From Dipetalonema caudispina (lineage: Eukaryota > Nematoda > Chromadorea > Rhabditida > Onchocercidae): DNA of 64,000 nt. The position numbers were made by a program, and so were the translations under genes. Where the stretch lies: contig JABVXV010000011.1 in the NCBI GenBank assembly GCA_013365325.1, positions 372,001 through 436,000 of the forward strand. Reading direction: 5' to 3'. The notes below the pieces were generated by a model that was not told the origin of the DNA, searched no databases, and saw only the letters and a list, made by a program, of their open reading frames with translations. The number at the start of each line of letters is the position of its first letter. Position 1 is the stretch's first letter. This document shows positions 25,212-37,249 of this stretch, one piece after another.

Positions 25212-28200
25212 ATGAAAGTTGCGATGGTTTTATCTCTATCTCTGTTTTATCTGCACTGGACAGATGATTGTCTCCAATCAATCGGTGGAACTAATTGTTA
25301 CGTTTACGTTAGTATCTCAGTTACTTCTTTTAGCGCTATATCCGGTATGGGATGATTCCAGGGATAGGCTGCTTCCATTCATGAAAATATTTCTGACAGA
25401 TTTGCTAAATACTACCATTACCTCTCACTGATTTTTGTCTACTTTGCACTCTTAAAGCCTTATTTATCACTTACATCTTTTTTGATTCACTGACGATTGA
25501 TTTTCTGGTGTAATAAAGTAATAACGACTTGCTTGGTGCTATTGGTTTTAGTCATTGTCGATTACTGACACCGTTGCTTTTGAGAGATTATTTCAACTTT
25601 GATTTTTGCTCTTTAGTTCTATGCCATAACTGTCACTCAATAATATATGCTAGCACTTCTAGTCAGTAATCTTTCTGTATCTTTGATTTGTTCTTTGAGC
25701 AATCTTCAATGGCCAAGAAAAATAAAGATTTGATGATCACATCTTTCAAGAAAATAATTATATCACAATACTGGTTAAAAGCTAGTCCTTTTTGAAGCTA
25801 AGGATTGGTGATGGCAATCCAAAATTGTGGCGACAATTTTGGAGTGGGTTTAATACAGCTGTATATCTCCAAAAAATTCCACGACACTCCTCTTCCAAAA
25901 CCTATAATCAACAAAAAGAACCTCTTCCACACAGGTTCCTGTTTCTGATCTCATAAGCTTAATTCTTGCCAGAAATTCGAATTCAGCTTACACTACCTTA
26001 ACTGTTTCAAATAAGATTTATATCACCTCATCGATATATTTTCCCATTTATAATACCCAGTTGGATAATAATTCAGAGCAGCATATTTCCTGACTCTTCT
26101 CATAGACAAATCAACTAAAGCTCGTCTCATCCGGAATACATCCTCATTCTATTCCTTATCATGTAAGAGCTCCTATTCAAAGGACGAGATTTAGCTCTCC
26201 ATAAAACTCCAGTTTATACAATTCACACGTTTTTATTTCTGAACTTCACACTTGTAATTATTTGCAAATTCAGTAATCCTTGTTTGACTTAAATATCTAA
26301 TTTCGTACTTAAATATGAAAATTAGTTTTCTTTCTTCTTCTAAGAAATAGTCGGGAAATAGTAGTAGTAGTAGTAGCAGTAGCATTTGCAATTAAAAAGG
26401 TCAGAGTGACAAAATTGATGTTGCAATACCAGTCTTTCTAGCAAGCCGATTCAACAGCTATATTGAAAAAAACATGAAGTGTGCAGCGTATGTTGCAATT
26501 GTTTTTTCAGAATACAGAATTTCTTGATCATGTCCGTTCCACTTCTGACTCTGCCGAACATTCGCAGGGTATATTTTCGGGTATCATCGGATTTTAGCTA
26601 TTCTTTTAATCCATTCATTTTTCCCAGATCTAAAATTTTTCACTGGTACGTCTTTGTTGACAATTAACCGTTGTACATTCCCTCCTTTGAGACGATCGCC
26701 CTTCGTTGATACCAAAGTTGTTTGCTAGTTCAACCGAAATCTCTAACTCATGATGAATGCACATCGGACGGAGTCATATAAAAAGCAAATATATAACTTC
26801 ACCTATTTTGTAGTTTCAGGTGCTTTTCGTCTTCTTGATTTTGATTCCATTAACTTTAGAATACGTTGACAACGTAAATGCAAACAGTGCGCCCAAACCA
26901 TGTCACCACGAACCATTTTATGTTCTATCATACAACGATCACTATTATTGGTGATATTAAAATATCAGTTTGAATATTATTTGTCAATTAATCATGATTT
27001 GTTAATCAGAATTAATCCCAGCATCAATCATTGATGTCAACTATCAGCAGTAATTGCTTTACAAATGTTGATTTTTAAAACGAATCGTGTTTTGAAAACC
27101 GGTGAACTCGAATTACATATAATTGCTGAACCACCACGTGGCTTATTTAGGGAAGAAATAGAAATTATGGGTATTGAGGGATACAATTTTTGGTAGGGAA
27201 GGCTTGGATATTGGTGTAGAAATTTAATGAAGTTTTTGTTTATAAATAATGGTTGATTTTGACTGATGTAAATTTTCATTATGCTACAAATAAACTTTAA
27301 ATTAGTTTTTTATGTTCCTAATTTGGGCTGTCCATATTTTTCAGTTTATCATAATATATAAAATATAGTTAGTGAGTGAAAAGTATGAGATTAGAATTAA
27401 CCGTAAAGTTTGTGTAGTTTATGAAATCTAAGTAATATCGGTCCTATTTTGTTGCTAGATTTATTAAAGTTTTGTTTACTAAAGCGTTGCAAGATATTCA
27501 AAGGAAGCTCAAACTAACAATAGTAGGATTAAAATATACTAGTGGCAGAATAACAGTATAAAAGAAAATTTAACTAAATTACTATTCGAATAGGATGTAA
27601 AAATAAAATGAAAAATGACAAGTTTCACTGGTCTTCATCTTGTCTTTCTTATGGTTATTGCATTCATCTAACATTTTCTTTCTTTTGATATCAAGTCGGT
27701 GGTAGTGGTTATAAGTTTGTTTGGATGAATTGTGAATTTACATCGTAAGTTTGTTTCAAGTAGTAAACAAAACTTTTTGTTTCAAAACTAAACAATGAAG
27801 CGATTTGGTAAAGGCTATGACTTTCCCAAGCGAAATGCTTTCATTTGTTTGTTTCGAAGTTGGAATAATCAGTAATTTTGCCTTCTTATAAACAGTGCGG
27901 CCTATAATTCATGGAAGCCTTCACATAAGGCAGCTTAGTTGAATAATTTTTTTTTGAGCCAAGTAAATATAGTATATATGTCTGCTCCAATTGTTGCTCG
28001 TTGTTATTCATGAATGTACAGCTAACCAAATTTTTATTTTTCCATCCATCTTTGCTTCATGAAATGCTTTCAACGGTATTAAATCTTTTTTTTAATTTAA
28101 AAAACTTTTGCTTTTTTTAAAATTTGGTGGAAGGATTGTGATTATTTGAGATATGAAGCAAAATCAGCTGACAGATTTATCTGTAAAGCGGAAATATGTG

Positions 28201-28719
28201 AAATTGATGTAAATTTCATCTTTTTTTGCAATAATTTCATCAATGACAACAAACTGTGATGATAAGTTCTTATTATTTCATCTAAAACTAATTATTTAAT
28301 TGAATTCCTTTCGTTAAAGTCAAATCTTAATGCATTATTAGTGCATTCACGCACTTACATGCTTGGTATTGTTTTGTGCCCTTGTAAGTTTCATCAAATT
28401 ATTCATCATTTTACTGTATTTCACTATGAAATGGTAATTGTTATGTTGATTAATTGAATCTAAATTCTCTTTTACTTCCTGCTTTCCCTGAGAACATGAT
28501 TTTTCGTAAATGAAGCAAATGAGAAGAGCTTCTTGATTAGACTGTCGTGCCAGTCGTAATATCAGGGAGGTCAGCGTCATGCCGATCGTTTTCTTCTCTA
28601 CGTATAGGATGGAAGAAGGTCAGGATCACGGTGGTGGTGTGCGTGGAATGGCGTACAGTGGAAGCGTGAGCAAGTCCACTTTCCTGACAGTCGATCCGGT
28701 TCATTTCAGGAACAAATAA
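25212..28719 (+). CDS. Unrecognised small protein, 3 exons, 128 aa (prediction)
   Basis: Exons 25212-25344, 27051-27192 and 28608-28719. Phases agree at both joins (phase 1 at TCCG|GTATGG to CAGCAG|TA; phase 2 at TTTTG|GTAGGG to CGTATAG|G). The start follows a TTTCCTAG acceptor 8 bases upstream. The N-terminus MKVAMVLSLSLFYLHW looks like a signal peptide. Exon 2 is hydrophilic and clearly unlike the surrounding translation (KTGELELHIIAEPPRGLF), and exon 3 is noticeably GC-richer than its neighbourhood (EEGQDHGGGVRGMAYSGS, then STFLTVDPVHF). There are only two cysteines. I do not recognise the family and assign no function. A GTGAGC donor inside exon 3 (after MAYSGS) could mean more exons follow. 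Each exon alone could be chance; the combination of phase, splice sites and composition is the support. Confidence 0.45.
26359..26383. repeat. Short (TAG)n trinucleotide repeat
   Basis: Five uninterrupted TAG units and one variant CAG unit, inside the first intron of the predicted three-exon gene. Confidence 0.8.
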
Positions 28720-30500
28720 GGGTCATAATCTCTCCCCCCCTTTCTTATGTTTCGAAGCATAGATTGTTCGTTGTGGTATTTTTTTTAAGTCGAGAAAAGA
28801 TTGTGTATCTGTTTCAGTTGTGAAGAGAATGAAATCAAAATGTAATGTTTTGAATTGCTTTTGATCAGCTCGATTTCTAGACAAGCTCTATATTTCTATC
28901 CATCTTAGCCAAGTTTTGAAAAGAGGAAAATCTTTATGCATGTATTACAATTAATGTTTATTTTGCGATGAAGTTCGTAATTGAGGAAACATCGATGACT
29001 ACTTTTCTGTTAAGAAATCTAATTTTAAAAATTGATAACGAATTTTAAGTGGGATATAAATATTAATTGTTGATAACAATATTGATCTGTAGTATAAAAC
29101 AGTTTGAAGAACAAATACCAATAGTAACGGATGATAACCAACATTATCCAGAATGGCATATCCCCAGTTAAATAAATACTGATCGAACATCTTTGGTTTC
29201 CTTCCGTCGTGAAAGTTTTTTAGTTTGGATAGTTTGTTGTTTCATGAACAATTATCATAGTAAAGATTCATTCTTCGTGGAAGATTTGGGATAGATTTGC
29301 CAGCAGTCGAGTAGGGATAGTAATAATTAATAGAAACAATCAGTAGGATGATAATCCGAAATGAGCAAAGGGATAAAGAGTCAATCAACGAATGAAAGAA
29401 AAAAGGATCCTTATATATAATGATTTACAAAGGTATGTCGTGATTCAATCCTATTGGATACAACGATAGTTATGTGGATAAAAGAGCTATTTTACATTTT
29501 ATAACAATTTAACCATTGAATATAAATTCGTTTTTTAGAATTGAAGATTTACATGTGAAAAAGAACAAATTTCTAGAATATAAATATTTTGATTATTTTG
29601 ATACAAAAGCTATTTTATAACATAATTTCGGTTTTCCAACACCTTCTATCTACATCTATGATCTTATAGATATTCCTTTTTTGTTTGAAAGATATTTGCT
29701 GACATGCAGGTAGTGGGATCTGTGTTCCTTTTTTGTTGATATGATAATTTAGGTCACTTGTAACTTTAAGAGTGAATTGTATTTATTCTTATTTATGATA
29801 GCAGCAACAACAAAAGAAATTTTGCTTATCAGGTGAAATAGTAACTATCAGCAAAGTATGAGTAGTTCTACAAGAATAAATTAAAATTTACAAGTTAATC
29901 TGAGTTAATGTTAGCTTAAATTGGAACTTTCATTTATTTAAAGAAGTATTTGCTAAATAATGTAATTTTTGTCCAGTCGATCATGAATAATTTGTCTTTA
30001 GCCGATAATTTCATTTTTGTAGGAGAAACAATGATATTCTATTTGAATGTGCTATGAGTGCTTTTCACAAATATTTGATGACGAATTATATTTGACTGTA
30101 CAAGAATGTAAGTTATATTTCAGTACAATGTGGTTCACATTTTAGGATATCATAGTCTTTTCTAACCAACAGCAATGAGTGGACATTTAGTAGAGGACAA
30201 TTGTTGATGTAAAAGATTAAATTCATATAAGGTATAAATTAATTACAGGGTTAAAAATAACATGAATGTTTGATTACAAATTGCTGTTAAGATGAGAGAA
30301 GTTACTGGGAAAATTTTGCATAATCTTGGTTTATGCAAATGATTCCTGTCACAATTCACTGCATTTGTGTGTTTCCATTTCTCGCTCATTTTTCCATATT
30401 ATGTCCGATGGTTCATCGGTTAGTTCGTTTTCAACCTTTTGAAAGAGACATTTGTGGTTGCTAATTAGCTTGAATAAATCAATATAGCTGAAAGGTGAGG
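28720..30500. other. No gene seen
   Basis: AT-rich sequence with a short C run near 28733 and no open frame of coding character. It separates the predicted three-exon gene (+) from the small minus-strand candidate. Confidence 0.45.
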
Positions 30501-31157
30501 TCAGTTTTGTCCAGATAACTTGAAGCCTAGTATATTTCTCGTGCAAATCTCCATTGCCGAATTTGGAGGCGGTGTGTGCCAATATTCGCACACGTCTCCG
30601 TGGCCTTCACGTCTGTTCTTTTCGATTGACTCTGAAACAATGTTCGGTTTCATTAGTCAAGTGCTAATTTTCAACTTGGTAGTAGCGATCGAAGTGAGTA
30701 ATGTGCCAAATTACTAACAAAAGAAATAGATATGGCCTATAGAATTAACGTCATTGAATGGAAGGATAATGTTGATTGGGAGGATTTTACATTTATGACT
30801 AGCTAGACCAAAGGTAGTATCTTTGGTGAGAGATAAAGTGAGAAAGGGTTCCTGAATGGCACAAGTTTTAGCGATTCGTTTCTCTAACTTTTTTAATATC
30901 ACCAGATTCAGAACGATAACCGGTGGCACATTGACGAAGAAAACGATAAGGTAAATAAGGTGCTTAGAGCTTGTTAGTTGAGGATTCTGTGCAAGAAAAA
31001 AGGGGAACCTCAACCGAATAGGTAAGTTGGATGTAATAAATATTGTAGGTATCTATCTCTCTATATAATAGTAAGACCTCGTCGACGAGTTGTATTGTTG
31101 ATGTCAATGACTGTCCTTGTCTTCCAAGGGCATCCAGGAAAAGGGAGATGTTCAGAT
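30501..31157 (-). CDS. Small candidate gene of uncertain frame, 3 exons
   Basis: Minus-strand ATG at 31157 opens a balanced frame (MRTNLNISLFLDALGRQGQ) ending at a donor GACGAG|GTCTTA. A strong acceptor (TTTTTTCTTGCACAG) at about 30989 and a TTGTTTCAG acceptor at 30632 define two further exons. Reading in phase 0 throughout gives a small protein with one hydrophobic segment, ending FAREIY. A second frame through the same last two exons (acceptor CTCTAAG) gives a hydrophilic product containing GHGDVCEYWHTPPPNSAM that ends LSGQN at 30501. I cannot decide which is translated, and the plus strand is partly open as well. Product unknown. Confidence 0.3.
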
Positions 31158-31544
31158 TAGTGCGCATTCATAAAAAATTGGTGTTGAGTACAAGTAATCT
31201 TAATAATGTAATCATGTGGCATGATTGTAGTCGTATTATTGAAGCGGTCTCGGATCGAAGAATTATAATCATTGATAATTTGCTATTCTTTTTCTGTCAA
31301 TGAAATTTTAAGGTCTTGAGACTTCTGTATTCCTTAACCTATTTCAGATTTTCAGGTCATTTAAGAATTTAGCATTTAAATTGTCCATTGTTCTTACATG
31401 TCATTGGTTGACGTATAAATAGTCAGAAGCTATTTGATTCAAGTGCTTACTGTATTACTGTGGGTTTATTAACTGATTTATTTGAGATTATCAGCAGCAT
31501 CGATTTTGATACTTGAAAGTTTGCAAATGAGAAACAGTGCTGGA

Positions 31545-31550
31545 TTTCAG
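31545..31550 (+). promoter_or_regulatory. Probable spliced-leader acceptor of nrfl-1
   Basis: GGATTTCAG ends at 31550, seven bases before the ATG at 31558. No in-frame coding extends upstream, so this is best read as a trans-splice acceptor. It could instead be the acceptor for an upstream alternative first exon. Confidence 0.5.
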
Positions 31551-31557
31551 GTGCAAT

Positions 31558-34500
31558 ATGTCAAGTCAGCTACCAAATAACGCTCCTTTGCCACGTGTTT
31601 GCTTAATTGTGAAAAGCGATCCCACACAGGTACTTCTTCATTACAATAATCAAATCCTTAAAATTTCAACAACAAGTTTAGTTCCGTTATCAAGTGCTCA
31701 CATTTTGAATGTACATTCTGCTGAAATTTAAGTTTAATAAACATAGAGGCCTGATCTGTTGGATTAAGAAGTGAGGGTCATCGAGTAGCTTTCTACACAG
31801 CTCTGAAATGTAGGAAGATGTAAAAGCATAGCTGATTTCCTTCAATTTAAGACAATTAAGATAGCTTAGAAGTTTAGAGATTTTCCAGGAATATGGATAT
31901 AATTTGCATGCAGAAAAGGATAAACCACAGTTTATCGGTACTGTAAATGCAGGTAGCCCAGCTGATCAAGGTGGCTTACGACCAGGTGATAGGATTTTTG
32001 CCGTCAACGGGCATAGTATCATTGGCGAAAATCATAAAAAGGTGGTTTTTTAAAGGGACTTTTTTAATTCATACCTTTGCATATCTTTTTCTTTGAAACT
32101 TTATTAATGACAGTTATTTTCACTATTTGTTTGTTTTGAGATAGCTCGTCCAAGTTCCGGCGTAAAACAATGCGATTAATTCCAAACAATGATTCTTTGG
32201 GTTTTTGGTAGTAAAAAAAGGGAGCGGTGAAGGAGAAGTAATATGAATAAAGATAATGATTTGAAAAGTGAAGTGATTGGTAATATGTGAAGATGTTAGT
32301 GTAAGGTAGAGTGCGATAAATGTCCTGTGGATTGGTTTAATATCTTTTGTTTCTCTTTTACTCAAAAGTGATAATGGGACACAAGCGAAGATCGCCAGAA
32401 ATATCTGCTTTGATTCTTCTTTCTATTTACTACTTCTGCAAGGTCTGGTTGTGTTGCAGTACGTCATTTTCCTTACTTCACATTCTCAGTATTTAATATC
32501 CAACTGCTGGCACCAATATCGCAGAGAAAGCTTGCATGCATTTCATCATAGAAACTTTATTCGGGATATTGGAGGTAGTAGCTGGATGGATAAGTACGGT
32601 GAGCTTCACATTCCATTATTAACTTCTTCTCTGTCTCTTAGCCACAAATGAGAGTTCTTTTCAGTTTATTGTTCTTATATGTCGTGTTAAATTCAGTAAC
32701 AAGTTTGATATTTGGACAAACTCAGTGATATCCTGGTAAATGTCGTTGAAATTGTTCCCAATAAAATCATTTGCTTCGCATTGATGAACAAAATTTTATG
32801 TTCATAATTGCTTTATCAGTCTTTTATAGTACAAAGAATATGACGCTGCTAACAATAATATACTACACAAATAATTCAAGCTGTTCTCTTCTTCTTTCAG
32901 AAATGCAGTACAGCTTGCATTTCCGCCAGGATTATCTATCATTTGTTTTCCTTATCATCCATGTTAAGCAGAAGATGGCCTCACAATCGTTCGATAATGC
33001 ATAACAACAACTCTTGTATTTTTGTTAATCACTTTTCTATTTTCAATAGGAAGTATGCTAACCAGGTCCTGAAGGTAGATCAGCTGCTGTACTTTTCTGA
33101 ATCAACTGTGATTTCTGTTATTGCCATTTAGTCTACGGAAAAATGAGAAACAAGATATCCGGAAATATTAAGTAAAAAAGAGGTTACTTTAAAGAAAAAA
33201 ATGATTCAACGAATTATATACTGTCTTCTATTTATAATATCATTTGAGGAATTCATTTGAAACAAATTGTGGACATTTCCAGGAAATATGTTTTTAATAC
33301 AATGGCTATTAATAAAAGGTTGGGATGCGGAAAGAAAGGAAGAGAAGGAAGATTGGGAATGGGAAAACAGAGGAAATTGTTTGTGAGTGTGGAGGTGGAA
33401 TTATGCAGAAAATGCGTTCAACACGATGACCTCATTTCAAAATTGTTCACCTTCTTTCTTTTGACACTATGTCCTATTCCATAGAAATTTCCTGTTTCTT
33501 TTTTTTCTTAAGTTTTCCCTTCAGGTTATAAGACATTCGTGCCACCAACAGAAAACTTTGGAACAATTAAATTGTTTGATTCATCATTTTCTTTATTAAA
33601 AAAGATGAAAAAAAATAATTTGTGATTTGCGAGTAATTCTCTAAGCTCATCTAATTCCAATGTTCTACTATTTATTAGTAAAAAGTATGATTCCTTCTTG
33701 AAAGCATGTTGTGATGAAATTAATTGATCATTGATGAACTGTACATAATCGGTATCTAGTTAACGGTTGAGAGTATATCTTAAGGTGAATATTGAAGTGA
33801 ATAGTTGAGCTGCTGAAATTAAGCTACTGGGAGATCTGGACAGGATAATCTGAATCACTAGAGATTGGTCCATTTAAAAAAATCACAAATTCTAAGGAAG
33901 GATTAGGTGATGAATTCATCCATCTCATCAATCTTCAAACGAATCGTTCGTATCAGCCGAAACATACCTATATAGTTTATGAATTATGAACAATACATGA
34001 AATATATTTGTAGGTAATTCAAAGAATCAAGGAGAATCCACTGCAGTGTGAACTTCTGGTGATATCGGAAGAAGATCTGGAATGGTATGAGGAACATAAT
34101 ATCTCCATAACGCTCTCCTTACCTAATGTTGTCTCATCTTTTCACGAAAAAAAGGTTAGTTTTTCATTTTAATATTTTTAACTGGTTTGTTAGCGGGCAT
34201 TTCCACTTACGCATCATCAAATTAATGATTATATTTATCCCATGCTGTAAAATAACTCAATAGATAACTTCATCCTCATGAATATGGATCAGGCTTTTCA
34301 CATGAGATCGATCATTCAGATGTTTTATACTTAAAGATCTGTAGTTGTATAGTTATAATGCAATCAAGTAAATATTGTGTAAGTTAAGGGAACTAATAGA
34401 GTGTGCAAAAACATAACAACATTGCAGTAAAGTCCCACATTGAGATACACCCTGTTTTTGTATCCTAATGTGTTGAATGCTGTTGGTGCGTTCATTCCTT

Positions 34501-37204
34501 CAGTGTGCAATTCATTCATTTCATGAAGTGCTCAGTGAAGTGATTATTGTACAGTAGTGTACAGCTGTCGAATATACTCCCGTCTCCTACCATTTTTTTT
34601 TTTTTTTTATAATTCTTGAAATTTGACCATTATTTACATTTTTTTTCTTTTATTGACTTTTCTCATATATTATCATTATCTATCCATAAGGATACTTGTT
34701 GCTTACTTTTTCCGGTTTTTAAAAAAAAGGAAAGAAAAAAAAATGAAAGCAGAGAAGTATTACATAGAAAGGTGAAATGAAATAGCATTCATTCCTGAAT
34801 TCCCCCTTGTCATTTCATTGATTGCCTTGAAATGTCGCTCTATGTTAAATTAATGTTGGGCGGTAATTTATGCATGAAAATACCTTAACTTCCAAATGAA
34901 GTTCAAATTGTACGCTGACTCCAATAAAAACACTAGAATGATGCTACCTATCAGTAAAGCCGAAACATATGTTGAGATCATTTTTAAACTGTTTCACTCA
35001 ATCATCATTTCCATATGTGAAATTCAAGTTAAAAAGCAATCTTTAAATTTCGACAGATAATCAGTGGTTGTTTTCTCGTTGCATATTTACCGGATGAATC
35101 TGAAATAGACTGCACATACCATTCCACTTAACCTGTTGTACTAACTAGTTTGGATAGTGATAACAAACATTTTGTTCGGCAGATTATAAGGAACTGTTTG
35201 TTATCTCATCTCTAACATTGTCTCAGCTTGGTTTCTTTCATTTTTTACCAGTTAGCAACAGTCATGATAATAACGAGTAGCTATAATGATATTATCCTAT
35301 TCAACAATGAATAATTCAACTGAAGAAAGATTTGCTACATTGGTCGAGTTGCTATAAAAGAAGAGGATGATAAGGATTGATTATATCTATATTTTTAGTA
35401 CTTCTCCTTCTCCAGAATTTCTTAAGGATTTTTTACTTTTTGATTATCATTAGTGAAACTAATGATTGCTTCAGCGCAATCAGGACAGTGTTTCTAGTAA
35501 GGAGCTACAACACTACCTCGATAACAAGTCGTTAACAACTTCAGAAGCAACTCATTGGTACTTTCCGAAGGTCAGTCCTCTTTCTTTATCCTGGTTTTGT
35601 CTGCAGTTGATACATCCATTTTGATCAAATTATGATACTATGTCATTCCATCGGAAAAATGCTATCATTTGCTAGCACAAGTGTTTCACATTTTGCGAGC
35701 TTATCAGCTGTAGCATGTATCGCTACCAGTAAATAAATATTGCCATCTTTTCATCGAACACAACTCAAAACAAACTTCTTGTAAGGAGAATGAATGGTTA
35801 CCTTTCGTTTATTCTCCTTTTTTCCTCTCTCTCTCCATCGTTGCTTTGCTTCTGGCCTAATCTCACAACGATGAATTATAGTTTTGACGTGAAGAATGTG
35901 TTAGATTTGTGTTAAGTCCGTTCTTAAGGTAGTGAGTCCACTTGTTGCTCATTGATGTTGTCCATTCAGGTATCCTTTTCTTTCAAATATTGCTCATCCT
36001 TATTTTTATGGTTGAACAGTTTTTATTTTATTGCATTCATCTACACTGTAGTTTGAGGATTGAGCTGAAGAGGGTATCCAGATCGAGAGTAATTGTAGAA
36101 AAATATGAGACTGGATTGGATTATTGCTCACAAGACAAATAATGTTTCTTGCCTAAAGGATTTCATGAATCTTATGTCACCATATTTACCAACTAGTCAG
36201 GCTTGAATTTATTAATTTTTGAGAGCTTCCATGAATTACTCACTGATTACCCATTTGAACTTCTTCATGGTTGTTAATCGTGAATGTTTGAACTGTAGCA
36301 CAGGGACATTGCACTTCATATCACTTATCAGTAATGAATGATGCAGTATGGCTAGCATTCAGCACAATAGTGATCATGAAAAAGTTTCGATAAGAGGAGT
36401 AATGTTATTAAGGTATATACAGGTATTTGTTTACCCGCAATACTATCAATTGTCGTCCGTTGTGGAAAATGATTAAATTGAAGTGGAAATGACGACATAC
36501 CTTCGTCATCATTTACTATTGAAGATCGTTCTATTTCCCCACACTCTTTACAGCTTTATCGATTACATCCCAATATTGCTTCCTCCTCTATCAACTCTTT
36601 CTCTGTCTGCATCTATATATCATATATATACGTCTCGTGCATATGTACTGTGTGTGATAGTTGTGGCTGTCAATGTTAAATATTTTCCCGAATATAAGAG
36701 GAAGGGAGGATTTAAATCATTGGATGATTTTGTTGATTCCTTTCTTTGTTTGGTCAGGTTTTTGGATGAATTTTTAAGAGAGAGTAAATGTTGTTTGCAT
36801 TCAGTTTCAAAATTCATAATATTATACTGCGTTTACGTTATAATTACTTGTCGGATGGATACCTTATAAGCTTCCATTTTTTCTCTTTTTGATGAACTCT
36901 TCTTTTTCTTGACATTACTGTAGCAAAGCAAGAGTTATTAAAAAAGATAGAAGAGAGTAATACAAATCCTGATTAATGCGGTTTGATCAAAATGACTGAC
37001 ATTGTCATTTTGATTAGAAATCGGCTGGTTTAGTCAAAAAAGATTTTCAGAAATTGTGTAATTTTCTGATATTATGGGCTTGTTCGGAAGATATAACTGT
37101 ATTTTTGATGATGGAATATTAAGTAAGGATAGCAATATTTCGTAATTCTTTGTTTCTTTGAATTAATTCTCAGGTATTTAAACTTTTTCTGGTTTGTTGA
37201 GTGT

Positions 37205-37249
<45 letters not shown>

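Noticed and set aside
28347..28580. 77-codon minus-strand ORF
   Set aside because: No splice or start support and opposite to the predicted three-exon gene; treated as chance.
33257..33484. Plus-strand ORF with basic segment (GKKGREGRLGMGKQRK) in nrfl-1 intron 2
   Set aside because: Purine-rich low-complexity translation; no splice sites in phase with nrfl-1 exons.
36483..36869. 128-codon plus-strand ORF in nrfl-1 intron 4
   Set aside because: First half is hydrophobic low-complexity; one ORF of this size is about what chance gives in 64 kb of AT-rich DNA, and no splice context supports it.
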